The translations under genes and the position numbers were made by a program. Below the pieces are notes generated by a model, which was given only the letters and a program-made list of their open reading frames with translations, was not told where the DNA came from and searched no databases. Shown in pieces: positions 21,348 through 31,019 of a stretch of DNA of 64,000 bases. How positions within the stretch are numbered: the first letter of the stretch is position 1; the number at the start of each line of letters is the position of its first letter. This stretch comes from Methylophilus sp. 5 (GTDB lineage: Bacteria; Pseudomonadota; Gammaproteobacteria; Burkholderiales; Methylophilaceae), in NCBI RefSeq assembly GCF_000515275.1, contig NZ_KI911560.1, positions 1-64,000 on the forward strand. Direction: 5' to 3'.

Positions 21348-22022
21348 ATGGCTATTTTAAGAACCTCCAGCAAAACCGGCATAGGCATGACCTCGTCACG
21401 TACGCGCGAGCGCATGCTGTCGCGCCTGCGCGAACAAGGCATTACCGATGAAGTCGTGATTGCCGCCATGGCCGATATTCCGCGCCATATTTTTGTCGAT
21501 GAGGCGCTGTCTATTCGCGCTTATGAAGATGTGTCATTGCCGATAGGCTATGGTCAAACCATCTCGCAGCCTTATATTGTGGCCAAAATGACGCAGATTT
21601 TGCGCAACGGCAAACAGCCCAATAAAGTACTCGAAATCGGTACTGGCTGCGGCTACCAGACTTCGGTTTTATCACGCGTGAGTAACGAAGTCTACTCGCT
21701 GGAGCGTATTCGCCCGCTGGTAATGAAAGCCAGAAACCACTTGCGGACACTAAAATGCACCAACGTTAAACTGGATCATGCCGATGGCAGCCTGGGCTTG
21801 AAAAGTTATGGCCCGTTTGACGCCATCATGGTCACCGCTGCCGCTAGCCATGTGCCACCAGAGCTGGTTGAACAACTGGCGGTGGGTGGCCGCATGGTGA
21901 TTCCTGTAGGCACCACAGAGCAAGTATTACATCTGATCGAACGCACCGCGCAAGGCGTACAACAAACCGCGCTAGAGCCGGTCAAATTTGTTCCATTGTT
22001 GGGAGGCACCGCTTTATCATGA
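21348..22022 (+). CDS. pcm: Protein-L-isoaspartate O-methyltransferase
   Basis: Pcm repairs isoaspartyl residues in aged proteins using S-adenosylmethionine. The ATG at 21348, 6 bp after surE, gives 224 residues (MAILRTSS...). An in-frame ATG at 21321 inside surE is less likely. The SAM-binding signature is VLEIGTGCGYQTSVLS. Other family motifs are IGYGQTISQPYIVAKMT and GPFDAIMVTAAASHVPPEL. The stop overlaps the nlpD start (ATGA). Confidence 0.95.
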   Translation: MAILRTSSKTGIGMTSSRTRERMLSRLREQGITDEVVIAAMADIPRHIFVDEALSIRAYEDVSLPIGYGQTISQPYIVAKMTQILRNGKQPNKVLEIGTGCGYQTSVLSRVSNEVYSLERIRPLVMKARNHLRTLKCTNVKLDHADGSLGLKSYGPFDAIMVTAAASHVPPELVEQLAVGGRMVIPVGTTEQVLHLIERTAQGVQQTALEPVKFVPLLGGTALS

Positions 22023-22906
22023 CACTACGCACTTTGCTCACGGCATGGGGGGCGGCCTGCACACTGGCGGCCTGTGCCCTGAATTCACCCATGCCCCGTG
22101 CGCCAGTCAGCAGTAGCCCCGTCACTAATGACACCAAACCAGCCACGCTAGGTGCTAATCAGTACCTGGTGCAAAAAGGCGACACGCTGTACAGCATAGG
22201 CCGCAAGTTTGGTATTCCGTTTATGAAACTGGCCAACATCAACCAGTTGCAAACCCCGTATGAAATCCATGTTGGCCAGGTATTGAATCTCAATGCAAAA
22301 ACCAGCAACACAGGCATGGCTAACAACAAAATCAATGAGGCTGCCAGCACGCCAGACGACGCCGAAGTCGTCACCTCTGCGATTAGCCGCCCAGACACCA
22401 ATGGTGCAGGCGATGCAGCCCAGGCGACAACGGCCCCAAGCAATACAGCACCCACGCCCGCAGAAGCAGATAAAAGCACAACAGCCACTGACCTGGAAGC
22501 CATTGCCGATAGCGATATCCAATGGCAATGGCCTTTAGCCGGTAAAGTCAGTACCGGCTTTGATGCGCAAACCAACAAGGGGTTTAACATCACCGGCAAT
22601 CCAGGCCAGGTGATTAACGCAGCTGGGGCTGGCAAAGTCATTTACAGCGGCATGGACGTGCGTGGTTATGGCAAGCTGATCATCATCAAACATAACAGCA
22701 ATCTGCTCTCGGTGTATGCACACCAAGGGAACTCTTTGGTCAAAGAAGGCGCGTTTGTGACCTCTGGTGAAAAACTGGCCAACCTGCCTCTTGCAGCCAA
22801 TAGCAAATCACCTGTATTGCATTTTGAGATTCGCCAAAAAGGTAAGCCGGTAGACCCGGCCAGCTATTTACCAAATAATCCGGCTACAATAGGCAATAAC
22901 AGTTAA
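22019..22906 (+). CDS. nlpD: NlpD-type lipoprotein (LysM + degenerate M23/LytM), amidase activator
   Basis: The protein has 295 residues. The signal peptide ends in a lipobox (LAAC, Cys about 19), so it is an outer-membrane lipoprotein. A LysM domain (about 46-90: YLVQKGDTLYSIGRKFG) binds peptidoglycan. An Ala/Thr/Pro linker follows, then a LytM domain (about 170-290). The metalloendopeptidase ligands are not conserved (GFNITG where GHDI-type is expected, VLHFEIR instead of HLHFEIR), as in E. coli NlpD, which activates an amidase instead of cutting. In many proteobacteria rpoS follows nlpD; here it does not. Confidence 0.9.
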   Translation: MTLRTLLTAWGAACTLAACALNSPMPRAPVSSSPVTNDTKPATLGANQYLVQKGDTLYSIGRKFGIPFMKLANINQLQTPYEIHVGQVLNLNAKTSNTGMANNKINEAASTPDDAEVVTSAISRPDTNGAGDAAQATTAPSNTAPTPAEADKSTTATDLEAIADSDIQWQWPLAGKVSTGFDAQTNKGFNITGNPGQVINAAGAGKVIYSGMDVRGYGKLIIIKHNSNLLSVYAHQGNSLVKEGAFVTSGEKLANLPLAANSKSPVLHFEIRQKGKPVDPASYLPNNPATIGNNS

Positions 22907-22979
22907 CACCCGCGCCCTCTGTGCGGGCTTGAAAGCAGTTAATCGCGCTGATGCGCCTATTGCTTAAAAGGAATCTCGC

Positions 22980-23327
22980 ATGGATCCAAACCGTTACAGC
23001 AAAAACCAGACTATCCGCCCTGATAGTCCGTGGAAAATCGTGCAGGCATTGTTGACCCTGGGCTTGATGCTATGCGGCTTTATCGGCATTGCCATACATG
23101 TATTTGGCAGCGATCAAGGGCCTATGGACTGGGTGCAATGGGTGATGGCCTCAACGCTCAACATGGTACTTACTATTATTGGGCTGCTGGCGGCTTTCGC
23201 ATTTCACCGTTACATCACCCACATCAGCAGCCAGCAACGGCGCTCAGCCAGCAACCTGCCCGTTTACGCCATGATGCTGATTGGCGCCTACTTTATTTAC
23301 AGACTGGTCAGCACAGGCCATTGGTAG
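22980..23327 (+). CDS. Small inner-membrane protein of unknown function
   Basis: I do not recognise this 115-residue protein. It has a charged N-terminus (MDPNRYSKNQTIRPDSPWK) and three hydrophobic segments (about 22-42, 53-75, 92-110). A ribosome site (AAAAGGAATCTCGC) precedes the ATG. It lies 73 bp after nlpD and is convergent with leuA. It occupies the position where rpoS is often found. Confidence 0.7.
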   Translation: MDPNRYSKNQTIRPDSPWKIVQALLTLGLMLCGFIGIAIHVFGSDQGPMDWVQWVMASTLNMVLTIIGLLAAFAFHRYITHISSQQRRSASNLPVYAMMLIGAYFIYRLVSTGHW

Positions 23328-23334
23328 CAAACGA

Positions 23335-23357
23335 CCCTGCCAGCTGTCATGGCAGGG
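23335..23357. terminator. Hairpin between convergent small membrane-protein gene and leuA
   Basis: CCCTGCCA and TGGCAGGG form a perfect 8-bp stem with a 7-nt loop, placed in the 37-bp space between the two stop codons. There is no clear T-tract, so it may act as a weak or Rho-assisted terminator. Confidence 0.4.
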
Positions 23358-23364
23358 ATAAGCA

Positions 23365-25050
23365 TCAGGCCGTTTTGGCCAGTGTTACAGGTTGCACGCT
23401 GCAGCGGTTCATACCACTAAAAATAGCCTTGATAGAAGCCGTGACAATATTGGTATCCATCCCTACGCCATAACAGACTTTGCCCTGGCAGACCACCTCG
23501 ACAAAAGCGCAAGCCGTTGCCTCGCCGGCAGACGCACTGGCACCCAGTGAACGCTCTTCAAAACTACGTATCTGCACCTGTATACCTATATTTTGTAGCG
23601 CATGTATCGCCGCATCTACCGGCCCATTGCCATGCCCGCTGGCGATGGTCGGCACACCATCAACCGCAATATGCATACGGATGGCTTGCCCTTGGGCGTG
23701 TGTTTCGAGTTGATAATCTTGAAAATGCATAGGCACAACGGCAGATACATACTGTGCATGAAACAGTTGCCACAGTTCGGCGGGCCCGACTTCACTGCCA
23801 TGCTGGTCTGTGTATTGCTGCACCACGCCCGAAAACTCAACCTGCATACGTCTAGGCATCACAACGCCATAATGGCTCTCCATCAGGTAAGCCACGCCGC
23901 CCTTGCCTGACTGGCTATTGACGCGAATAATCGAATCATAATTGCGGCCCAGGTCTTTGGGGTCAATCGGCAGATAGGGTACGTTCCAGCGCGTATTCGC
24001 CTGCTGTGCAGCAAGGCCTTTTTTGATCGCATCCTGATGCGAACCCGAAAACGCCGTAAACACCAGGTCACCTGCGTAAGGGTGACGCGGATGTATCTCA
24101 ATCTGCGTACACTCTTCCACCGTGCGGCCAATGGCATCAATGTCAGAAAAGTCCAGGCCTGGATGCACGCCCTGGGTGTACATATTGAGCGCGACTGTCA
24201 CCAGGTCAACGTTACCAGTGCGCTCACCATGTCCAAACAGGCAGCCTTCTACCCGGTCAGCACCCGCCATGATGCCCAGCTCGGTCGCAGCGACCGCTGT
24301 ACCACGGTCATTGTGTGGATGCAGGCTTAAGATCACGCTATCGCGGCGTGCCAGATTGCGATGCATCCATTCAATCTGATCCGCATAAACATTCGGGCTG
24401 GCGACCTCTACCGTCGCCGGACAATTAATAATCACCTTGCGTGTCGGCGTCGCCTCCCAGGCCTCAGTCACGGCATCGCAAACCTCTTTAGAAAACTCAA
24501 GCTCAGTCGCGGTAAACGTTTCCGGGCTATATTGCATCACCACTTCGGTCTCAGGCATGTCAGCCGCCAGCGCCTTCACCAGGCGTACCGAATCCACTGC
24601 CATCGCTTTCACCTCGGCCTGGCTCATATTAAAGACCACGTCTCTAAATGTAGGCGAAATCGCATTATAAATATGCACAATCACGCGCCGCGCGCCGCGC
24701 ACTGACTCCATGGTGCGGCGTATCAGGTGCTCACGCGCCTGCGTCAGCACCTCAATGGTCACATCGTCAGGAATACGTTTTTCCTCGATCAGGCTGCGCA
24801 CAAAATTAAAATCGGTTTGTGACGCCGAAGGAAAAGCCACCTCAATCTCTTTAAACCCCATCTGGCACAGCATATTAAACATACGCAGTTTCTTTTCTGC
24901 ATCCATAGGCTCAAACAGCGACTGGTTACCGTCGCGCAGATCGGTACTCATCCAGATCGGCGGCTGGCTAATGACCGCATTCGGCCACTGACGGTCTTTG
25001 AGATTCACAGGTGGAAAAGCCTGATATTTTTGTGCGGATTGTGTCTGCAT
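23365..25050 (-). CDS. leuA: 2-isopropylmalate synthase, long (type 2) form
   Basis: LeuA condenses acetyl-CoA and 2-oxoisovalerate, the first committed step of leucine synthesis. The ATG at 25050 is preceded by GGAGCACAGC and gives 561 residues; an in-frame ATG at 25062 is less likely. The catalytic barrel carries STDLRDGNQSLFEPM (metal/substrate site), SLHPHNDRGTAVAATELG and GHGERTGNVDLVTVALN. The C-terminal LeuA-dimer/allosteric domain (about 430-560) includes GVGMDTNIVTASIKAIFS. This is the Mycobacterium-like long form, not the ~515-residue E. coli form. It is divergent from an Lrp-type gene that may regulate it. Confidence 0.93.
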   Translation of the reverse strand: MQTQSAQKYQAFPPVNLKDRQWPNAVISQPPIWMSTDLRDGNQSLFEPMDAEKKLRMFNMLCQMGFKEIEVAFPSASQTDFNFVRSLIEEKRIPDDVTIEVLTQAREHLIRRTMESVRGARRVIVHIYNAISPTFRDVVFNMSQAEVKAMAVDSVRLVKALAADMPETEVVMQYSPETFTATELEFSKEVCDAVTEAWEATPTRKVIINCPATVEVASPNVYADQIEWMHRNLARRDSVILSLHPHNDRGTAVAATELGIMAGADRVEGCLFGHGERTGNVDLVTVALNMYTQGVHPGLDFSDIDAIGRTVEECTQIEIHPRHPYAGDLVFTAFSGSHQDAIKKGLAAQQANTRWNVPYLPIDPKDLGRNYDSIIRVNSQSGKGGVAYLMESHYGVVMPRRMQVEFSGVVQQYTDQHGSEVGPAELWQLFHAQYVSAVVPMHFQDYQLETHAQGQAIRMHIAVDGVPTIASGHGNGPVDAAIHALQNIGIQVQIRSFEERSLGASASAGEATACAFVEVVCQGKVCYGVGMDTNIVTASIKAIFSGMNRCSVQPVTLAKTA

Positions 25051-25145
25051 GCTGTGCTCCATCGATTTTGTTTTTGACAGGAGACATGATAGAGGTTTGG
25101 CGAAAAATTAAATTGCTAATTTCCACGTAAATAGCCAATTTAAAA

Positions 25146-25190
25146 AATATTATTTCAATTTATTTATTATTTTTGTAATATTATTTCAAT
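25146..25190. promoter_or_regulatory. 14-bp direct repeat in the leuA-lrp divergent promoter region
   Basis: The sequence AATATTATTTCAAT occurs at 25146-25159 and again at 25177-25190, 31 bp apart, about three helical turns. The whole 150-bp intergenic region is very A+T rich. Multiple phased AT-rich sites are typical of Lrp-family binding, so these are candidate operators for the adjacent regulator. Confidence 0.45.
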
Positions 25191-25213
25191 ATAAAATTAA
25201 AGTTGAAATTTAT

Positions 25214-25678
25214 ATGAAATTAGACAGGTTCGACAAAGCCATACTCAGCATTCTGCAAACTGACGGACACATCAGCAACCAGGAACTCGCTGACCGTATC
25301 GGCCTCTCCCCTGCGCCATGCCTGAGAAGAGTCAAAGCATTAGAACAAGCAGGTTTGATACTTGGCTATCAGGCACTGGTCGATGCCAAAAAGCTAGGGC
25401 TTAGCCTGATGGCGTTGATTGGCATCTCCATGGATCAACACACGCCTGAGCGCTTCGCTAACTTTGAAAACAGCATCGCGCAGATTCCAGAAGTGCTGGA
25501 GTGCCTGCTGATTACCGGCCAGCAATCGGACTACTTGCTTAAAGTGGTCGTCAAAGACATGGACGACTACCAGCATTTATTACTGCATAAAATCACTAAG
25601 ATTGCGGGAGTTACGGGGGTTCATACCAGTTTTGTGCTGAGGAATGTAGTGGCACGAGCCAAAGTGCCCGTGGATTGA
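25214..25678 (+). CDS. Lrp/AsnC-family transcription regulator
   Basis: The protein has 154 residues: an N-terminal helix-turn-helix (about 5-60: LDRFDKAILSILQTDG, SNQELADRIGLSPAPCLRRV) and a C-terminal RAM/AsnC ligand-binding domain (about 65-145; the GQQSDYLLKVVVKDMDDY segment is the family signature). It is divergent from leuA, with the start codons 163 bp apart. That position suggests amino-acid-responsive control of leucine synthesis and of itself, which is inference. No clear ribosome site is visible. Confidence 0.92.
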   Translation: MKLDRFDKAILSILQTDGHISNQELADRIGLSPAPCLRRVKALEQAGLILGYQALVDAKKLGLSLMALIGISMDQHTPERFANFENSIAQIPEVLECLLITGQQSDYLLKVVVKDMDDYQHLLLHKITKIAGVTGVHTSFVLRNVVARAKVPVD

Positions 25679-25747
25679 GATATGGGCATAAGGGATATTT
25701 ATAAAAGTGATTCCTTGGATCCCTAAGAATCGGCTACTCTGTATTGA

Positions 25748-26400
25748 ATGCTTTTTCGCCTTGATGGCGAGTTACTTTTTTTGCTTGCCCCAAAAAAGTA
25801 ACCAAAAAGAGGGCACCCAGCCATCACGGCCTAAAGGCTCCCTTGCGTTGCTCAACAAAGTGGGCGTCCATCGAAACTCGCCCTAGCGGCTTGCAAAAGA
25901 CGCAAGCCACCGCGGAGCTCGAACAGCCGATGGCCGACTACCCCCACTTCGCCTCCGCTACTCAGCGTGATGGGATGGGATTTATCTCGCCAAACTCACA
26001 TTGCATAAATGCGGACGGTTCAAAAAACAGATTCTTCTTATTCAATTTACGAACGGTTGCAGTCGCATGGTTTTCGGGGTCCCCATCTGACGCGCCGAGT
26101 AGCGCAGGCGAAGTGGGGGTAGTCGGCCATCGGCTGTTCGAGTTCCGCAACAAGCCACGTTGTGTGTGGCTTGTCAGGGCGAGTTTCGATGGACGCCCAC
26201 TTTGACGAGCAACGCAGGAATAAAGCGGAAGCTGGGGTGCATTTCTTTTGGTTACTTATTCTTTGGGCAAGCAAAGAAAAGTAACTCGCTGTAAAAGCGA
26301 AAAGCAACCTACCAAACAACCACAAACACGTGGGCATTCATACCCACCCTACAACGACTCGCCGAAAAGGCGAAAAGCAACCGTCCAACAAAGAACAACC
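25748..26400. repeat. Large inverted-repeat element, copy A
   Basis: This 835-bp gap between lrp and the thioredoxin gene holds no convincing gene. Its left arm (about 25752-25980, starting TTTTTCGCCTTGATGGCGAG) is an imperfect reverse complement of its right arm (about 26070-26305, ending GTAACTCGCTGTAAAAGCG), around a ~90-bp centre. Homology with copy B at 31020-31690 includes both arms, the centre and about 90 bp beyond the right arm. Short frames inside are by-products of the repeat. It could be a non-autonomous mobile element or a structured RNA; no transposase is present. Confidence 0.8.
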
Positions 26401-26468
26401 TTTTACCCCCCTCCTCGCCTCGCTCCACACCGGAATGACGAACAATCTGTACGAATCGCACAAAAAGC

Positions 26469-26495
26469 AAAAGGCCATGCAATGCATGGCCTTTT
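26469..26495 (-). terminator. Intrinsic terminator after the thioredoxin-like gene
   Basis: AAAAGGCCATGC-AAT-GCATGGCCTTTT is a near-perfect bidirectional terminator hairpin 18 bp past the stop of the minus-strand thioredoxin-like gene. It also marks the right boundary of the copy A repeat region. Confidence 0.8.
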
Positions 26496-26513
26496 AAACG
26501 CAACAATCAATGA

Positions 26514-26882
26514 TTATTGCTTGGCGTCTTCCGCCTTGTAATACTCTCTCACCGCCGTCATATCAAACTCACGCGCCCATTTAATAATCTCATCCAATGC
26601 CGGTGCACCAATCTCACCCACTTGCGCATGGATACCTGCACGCTCACGAATCACCAGTAAACCCGGAATTTGTTTGACTTCAAAATACTCAGAAATTTCC
26701 GGATCTGTTTCAGTATTCACCATGCCAAACACAATATCTGGATTTTTTGCTGCTGCGGCTTCAAACGTAGGCGTAAACGCTACGCAAGGGTCACACCAGG
26801 GTGCCCAAAAATCAACCACCACAAAGGCATTGCCTTCGATGGTTTCTTTAAAATTATCTTTGGTCAGTGTTACAACCGCCAT
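26514..26882 (-). CDS. Thioredoxin-family protein
   Basis: The start at 26882 (MAVVTLTKDNF) has a GGAG ribosome site 6 bp upstream and gives 122 residues; a longer upstream reading has no support. It has a thioredoxin fold with the redox motif WAPWCDPC (family WCGPC, with Asp in place of Gly), the cis-Pro loop QIPGLLV, and no signal peptide, so it is cytoplasmic. The C-terminal extension AREFDMTAVREYYKAED is longer than in TrxA. It is a monocistronic unit with its own terminator. The target proteins are unknown. Confidence 0.88.
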   Translation of the reverse strand: MAVVTLTKDNFKETIEGNAFVVVDFWAPWCDPCVAFTPTFEAAAAKNPDIVFGMVNTETDPEISEYFEVKQIPGLLVIRERAGIHAQVGEIGAPALDEIIKWAREFDMTAVREYYKAEDAKQ

Positions 26883-26989
26883 ACTATCTCCAGTCCAAAA
26901 AATTGTTTTTATGTGGCATATTTTAACAGACGAAACTTGCTGCAAGAGAAATTTTCGTCAGGTGTTGATGCAAATGCCCCAAAACAAAA

Positions 26990-27008
26990 AAGTCGGCAAT
27001 GCCGACTT
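26990..27008 (-). terminator. Intrinsic terminator after the PEP-CTERM gene
   Basis: AAGTCGGC-AAT-GCCGACTT flanked by A5 and T6 tracts forms a strong bidirectional terminator 22 bp beyond the stop of the minus-strand PEP-CTERM gene. Confidence 0.85.
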
Positions 27009-27030
27009 TTTTGTTTCAAATGCAAATAAA

Positions 27031-27564
27031 TTAAGCAGTGAATTTTTTTCTACGTACCAGCACAATTACGCCTAAACCAGCCATCAGCAAACCATAAGTT
27101 TCTGGCTCTGGCACAGCCGTGATTCTGAATGCATAGTTCAGGCTAGTCACATCATTGTCTCTCACAAATGCAGAAGCAGCTGAGTTGATGTTACCCTGTA
27201 CGAATGAGTCTACAGGACCATAATATGCGCCGTTAAATTTGTTGCTATAGTCTTGCGCAAATACAGCACCGCCGTAACCAATCACATCATACCAAGCTTG
27301 GTAGTCGATGTTTGCGACTGACGCATCAATTGTACTGATGACGTAATCAGAGGCAGAACCACCAAACAACAATGCAGCCGCTTCTTGTGCGGTGTAGGCT
27401 AACGGGCCATTAGTGGAGTTATAGGCACTATCACTCCAGTAGGGAGCGGCATCGTTATACACGGACCAGCTACCAACAAAAGTATAGCTCGCGGCATTTG
27501 CCAGTGACATACCCGCAAATAATGCAGCACCCACTAGCGTTTTGAAAAAGCGTGACATCAACAT
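27031..27564 (-). CDS. PEP-CTERM sorting-domain exported protein
   Basis: The ATG at 27564 follows GAGGAGAGATAAT and gives 177 residues. It has a signal peptide (about 1-25, ending ANAAS), a Tyr/Asn/Asp-rich body without a recognised enzyme domain, and a C-terminal PEP-CTERM tag: VPEPETYGLLMAGLG, hydrophobic stretch, then RRKK. Such proteins are processed by an exosortase (EpsH/XrtA type) and are linked to exopolysaccharide and floc formation. The exosortase is not in this window. It is a single-gene unit with its own terminator. Confidence 0.85.
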   Translation of the reverse strand: MLMSRFFKTLVGAALFAGMSLANAASYTFVGSWSVYNDAAPYWSDSAYNSTNGPLAYTAQEAAALLFGGSASDYVISTIDASVANIDYQAWYDVIGYGGAVFAQDYSNKFNGAYYGPVDSFVQGNINSAASAFVRDNDVTSLNYAFRITAVPEPETYGLLMAGLGVIVLVRRKKFTA

Positions 27565-27714
27565 ATTATCTCTCCTCAAACGATGAACCTGCATTAGCAG
27601 GCATATTTTATTAAAACCTTTATTGATGGGCCATCCTAATTCATCGCATAAAATAACTCAACAACAATCTTATGTATCAGCGGCTTATCTACCCAAATGG
27701 GCTAATGTGACGAG

Positions 27715-28314
27715 TCATTGACCTTGCCATATCCCGTTAAAAAACAACTCTTCCAGTGGTTTACGGCTACGAGCGGCCAGTTCGCGCGCTTTATCTTCAT
27801 CAGATAAACCTTCTACGGCAGCTTGATAACCCACCGTGACCATGGCCAGAATTTGGTAGCGTTCAGGCACGTTAAAGGTGGCGCGTGCTTTGTCGGCATC
27901 AAAGCCGCCCATCTGGTGCGCCATTAAACCTAATGCGGTGGCTTGCAAGCACAGATTTTCAGTCGCTGCGCCAGTGTCGTAGGCGGCCCATTTATTCGGT
28001 TTATCGTTATGGCCGAACAAGGTATCTGCACAAATCAACAGCAAGACTGGCGCGTTGACCGCCCAGCCCTGGTTACCGGGTACCAGACAATCAAACGCCG
28101 CCTGCCACGCTTGTATATTATCGGCCTTGTTGCAGAACACATAACGCCATGGCTGGTCACCAAAACAAGATGGTGCCCAGCGCGCGGCTTCAAGCAAGCT
28201 GACGACTTGCGCTTGACTGACAGGCTGAGCAGCATCGTAGGCGCGGCCGCTCCAGCGGTTAGCCAGCAGTTCATGAATGGCTTGTTGGGTGATGGCAGGT
28301 TTTTGCATGGTCAA
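27715..28314 (-). CDS. Nitroreductase-family FMN protein
   Basis: The protein has 199 residues with nitroreductase-fold motifs: RWSGRAYDAAQPVSQAQV near the start, EAARWAPSCFGDQPWRYVF (flavin phosphate region), DTGAATENLCLQATALGL and QMGGFDADKARATFNVPE. It likely reduces quinones or nitro compounds with NAD(P)H in the cytoplasm. The start lies 4 bp after the mutS stop, so it is co-transcribed with mutS. An ATG two codons further in (28308) is an alternative start. Confidence 0.88.
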   Translation of the reverse strand: MTMQKPAITQQAIHELLANRWSGRAYDAAQPVSQAQVVSLLEAARWAPSCFGDQPWRYVFCNKADNIQAWQAAFDCLVPGNQGWAVNAPVLLLICADTLFGHNDKPNKWAAYDTGAATENLCLQATALGLMAHQMGGFDADKARATFNVPERYQILAMVTVGYQAAVEGLSDEDKARELAARSRKPLEELFFNGIWQGQ

Positions 28315-28318
28315 ATCC

Positions 28319-30865
28319 TCACAGTTGTTTTTTCAAAAGATACAGTAACTCTAACGCTTGCTTAGGGGTTAAATCATCGGGCTGAATGCGCTCTAACTCT
28401 GCGACCAGTGGATGCTGTGGCGGCTCTTCTGGCAGCTGGCTGGCAGCAAACAGGTCATTTTGTGGCGTGGCAGCAATGGTCTGGTTTTCGAGTTGCTGCA
28501 ACTTGCGCTTAGCCAGTTGCACCACAGACTTGGGGATGCCTGCCAGTTGTGCCACCTGAATGCCGTAACTCATGGTGGCAGCGCCCTCTTCTACCTTATG
28601 CAAAAACACAATGCCTTGCCCGTGCTCAACCGCATCCAGATGCACATTGGCGGCATGCTTGGCTTCATCGACAATACGCGTCAGCTCAAAGTAATGCGTA
28701 GCAAACAAGGTGAGTGATTTGTTTTTTTCGAGCAATTGCTTAGCCACGGCCCACGCCAGGCTCAAACCGTCAAATGTGCTGGTGCCGCGGCCAATTTCAT
28801 CAAGCAACACCAGGCTATTGGCGCTGGCATTATTAAGAATATTGGCGGTTTCCGTCATTTCGACCATAAAGGTAGAGCGGCCACCAGCCAGGTCATCAGA
28901 CGCACCAATGCGGGTAAAAATGCGGTCAATATCACCAATCACTGCGCTTTGCGCTGGCACAAAACTACCGCAATAGGCTAGCAATACAATGAGTGCAGTC
29001 TGCCGCATAAAGGTCGATTTACCGCCCATGTTTGGGCCGGTAATCAGCAACAGCTGGCGATACGGATTCAGCACCACATCATTCGCGACATAAGGCTGGG
29101 CAATACTTTCGACCACCGGATGACGGCCGGATTGAATATCAAGGCCACTATCGGCGCGGAACACTGGCTGCACATATTGCAAGGCCCGTGCGCGCTCGGC
29201 AAAACAGGCCAGCACATCCAGTGTAGCCACGGCAGTCGCAATCCGCTGCAAGCTAGCGATGTGCGGTAATAAAGTATCCAGCACCTGCTCGTAAAGCATT
29301 TTTTCGCGCGCCAATGCACGCTCATTGGCACTGAGCACTTTATCTTCAAAGGTTTTTAATTCAGGCGTAATAAAGCGCTCAACGTTTTTCAAGGTCTGGC
29401 GACGGCGATATTCCGGCGGCGCACTTTCGGCCTGCAAGCGACTGATTTCAATATAAAAACCATGCACGCTGTTGTATTCAACCTTGAGGTTACTAATGCC
29501 AGTACGCGCTTTTTCGGCAGCTTCAAATTGTAGCAAAAAGTCACCGTGATTGGTCTGGATTGCACGCAGCTCATCCAGCTCGGCATCGTAGCCGTTGGCG
29601 ATCACGCCGCCTTCACGCAACACCGCTGAAGGCTCGGCCTGAATGGCTTGTGCCAACAACTGCAATGCTGATGATGGTACTTGCAACTCATCCAGCAAGC
29701 CACGCAGTAACATTGCACTGGCTTGTGGCAGAGTCATCGTAATCGCGGGCAACTGCAACAAACTATCACGCAAGCCGGATAAATCGCGCGGACGCGCCGT
29801 TTTAAGCGCCACCCGTGTGGTCATGCGCTCAATATCACCAATCGGGTGCAAGGCCTGCTGCAAGCCACTCTCAAGAAACTGCTGCAACAACTCAGCTACT
29901 GACAAATGGCGTTGTTGAATCGTAGCCTGGTCACGCAAAGGGTGATGCAACCAGTGGCGCAACAAACGCGCGCCCATCGCGGTTTGCGTTGAGTTAAGCA
30001 ATGAATATAAGGTTGGGCTCACTTCGCCGCGGATAGTCGTATCAATTTCCAGGTTACGCCGTGTCGCCGCATCCAGCTGCAAATAATGACTGCTTTGCTC
30101 TACGCGCAAGCCCACAATATGTGGCAACGCCGTGCGCTGCGTGTGTTTTACATACTCCAGCAATGCGCCCGCCGCCGTGACGGCCGCAGGCATTTCACCA
30201 CAGCCAAAACCTGCCAGGTCATGCGTATTAAATTGCTGGGTCAAACTGCGCTGAGCCGTGTCCGAATCAAACTGCCATGGTGCCAACCGTTTTTTGGCAC
30301 AACGGGTTTGTTGCAACACATCAGAGACATGATCTTCAGCGATCACCAGTTCGGCCGGATGAATACGCTCCAGCTCCTGCGATAAATGCCCGGGCGCGAT
30401 TTCGCTTAATACAAACTCGCCCGAAGCCAGATTGAGCCGCGCCAATCCAAGCACGCCCTCGCCTTTTGCCACGCATAACAAAGTGTTATCACGGGTTTCA
30501 TCCAGCAAAGCGGCATCAGTTAAGGTGCCAGGCGTAAGAATACGCGTCACCTCACGCGCAACCGGCCCTTTAGAGGTGGCCGGATCGCCCACCTGCTCGC
30601 AAATCGCCACCGCTTCGCCCATTTTGGCCAGCTTCGCCAAATAGCCTTCGGCCGCATGATAAGGCAAGCCCGCCATTTTAATCGGCTCGCCATTGCTGGT
30701 GCCACGGCGGGTCAACGTAATCCCCAATAAACGCGATGCTTTTTCAGCATCTTCAAAAAACAGTTCGTAAAAATCACCCATGCGGTAAAACAGCAGCATA
30801 TCGGGATACTGTGCTTTCAGCGCCAGGTATTGACGCATCATCGGGGTGTGGTTTTCGAAGGACAT
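28319..30865 (-). CDS. mutS: DNA mismatch repair protein MutS
   Basis: This mismatch-recognition ATPase has 848 residues, the usual length for the family. The mismatch-reading Phe-x-Glu lies in [14 protein letters not shown] (about 27-40). Connector and lever/clamp domains follow. The ATPase has Walker [31 protein letters not shown] and the [14 protein letters not shown] region. The C-terminus has the dimer helices and the tail [17 protein letters not shown]. It heads a two-gene unit with the nitroreductase gene; repeat copy B lies upstream of it. Confidence 0.97.
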   Translation of the reverse strand: MSFENHTPMMRQYLALKAQYPDMLLFYRMGDFYELFFEDAEKASRLLGITLTRRGTSNGEPIKMAGLPYHAAEGYLAKLAKMGEAVAICEQVGDPATSKGPVAREVTRILTPGTLTDAALLDETRDNTLLCVAKGEGVLGLARLNLASGEFVLSEIAPGHLSQELERIHPAELVIAEDHVSDVLQQTRCAKKRLAPWQFDSDTAQRSLTQQFNTHDLAGFGCGEMPAAVTAAGALLEYVKHTQRTALPHIVGLRVEQSSHYLQLDAATRRNLEIDTTIRGEVSPTLYSLLNSTQTAMGARLLRHWLHHPLRDQATIQQRHLSVAELLQQFLESGLQQALHPIGDIERMTTRVALKTARPRDLSGLRDSLLQLPAITMTLPQASAMLLRGLLDELQVPSSALQLLAQAIQAEPSAVLREGGVIANGYDAELDELRAIQTNHGDFLLQFEAAEKARTGISNLKVEYNSVHGFYIEISRLQAESAPPEYRRRQTLKNVERFITPELKTFEDKVLSANERALAREKMLYEQVLDTLLPHIASLQRIATAVATLDVLACFAERARALQYVQPVFRADSGLDIQSGRHPVVESIAQPYVANDVVLNPYRQLLLITGPNMGGKSTFMRQTALIVLLAYCGSFVPAQSAVIGDIDRIFTRIGASDDLAGGRSTFMVEMTETANILNNASANSLVLLDEIGRGTSTFDGLSLAWAVAKQLLEKNKSLTLFATHYFELTRIVDEAKHAANVHLDAVEHGQGIVFLHKVEEGAATMSYGIQVAQLAGIPKSVVQLAKRKLQQLENQTIAATPQNDLFAASQLPEEPPQHPLVAELERIQPDDLTPKQALELLYLLKKQL

Positions 30866-31019
30866 GCAGGGAAACTTTGATTTAGATGGATTGGAATAAA
30901 TAGCCAGTGCATCTTACAACAAAAGAATGCTTTTTTGCGGAGAGATGCTTTTTTCGCAAGTAAAGGAAATGATAATGAAGAAAATCATTCTATTAATTTT
31001 TAATGCTTCGCATATTTAG

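Noticed and set aside
25843..26541. Several open frames of 60-120 residues within the copy A repeat region
   Set aside because: They lie in the inverted arms, occur in both orientations as mirror images, have no ribosome sites or known domains, and are explained by the repeat itself.
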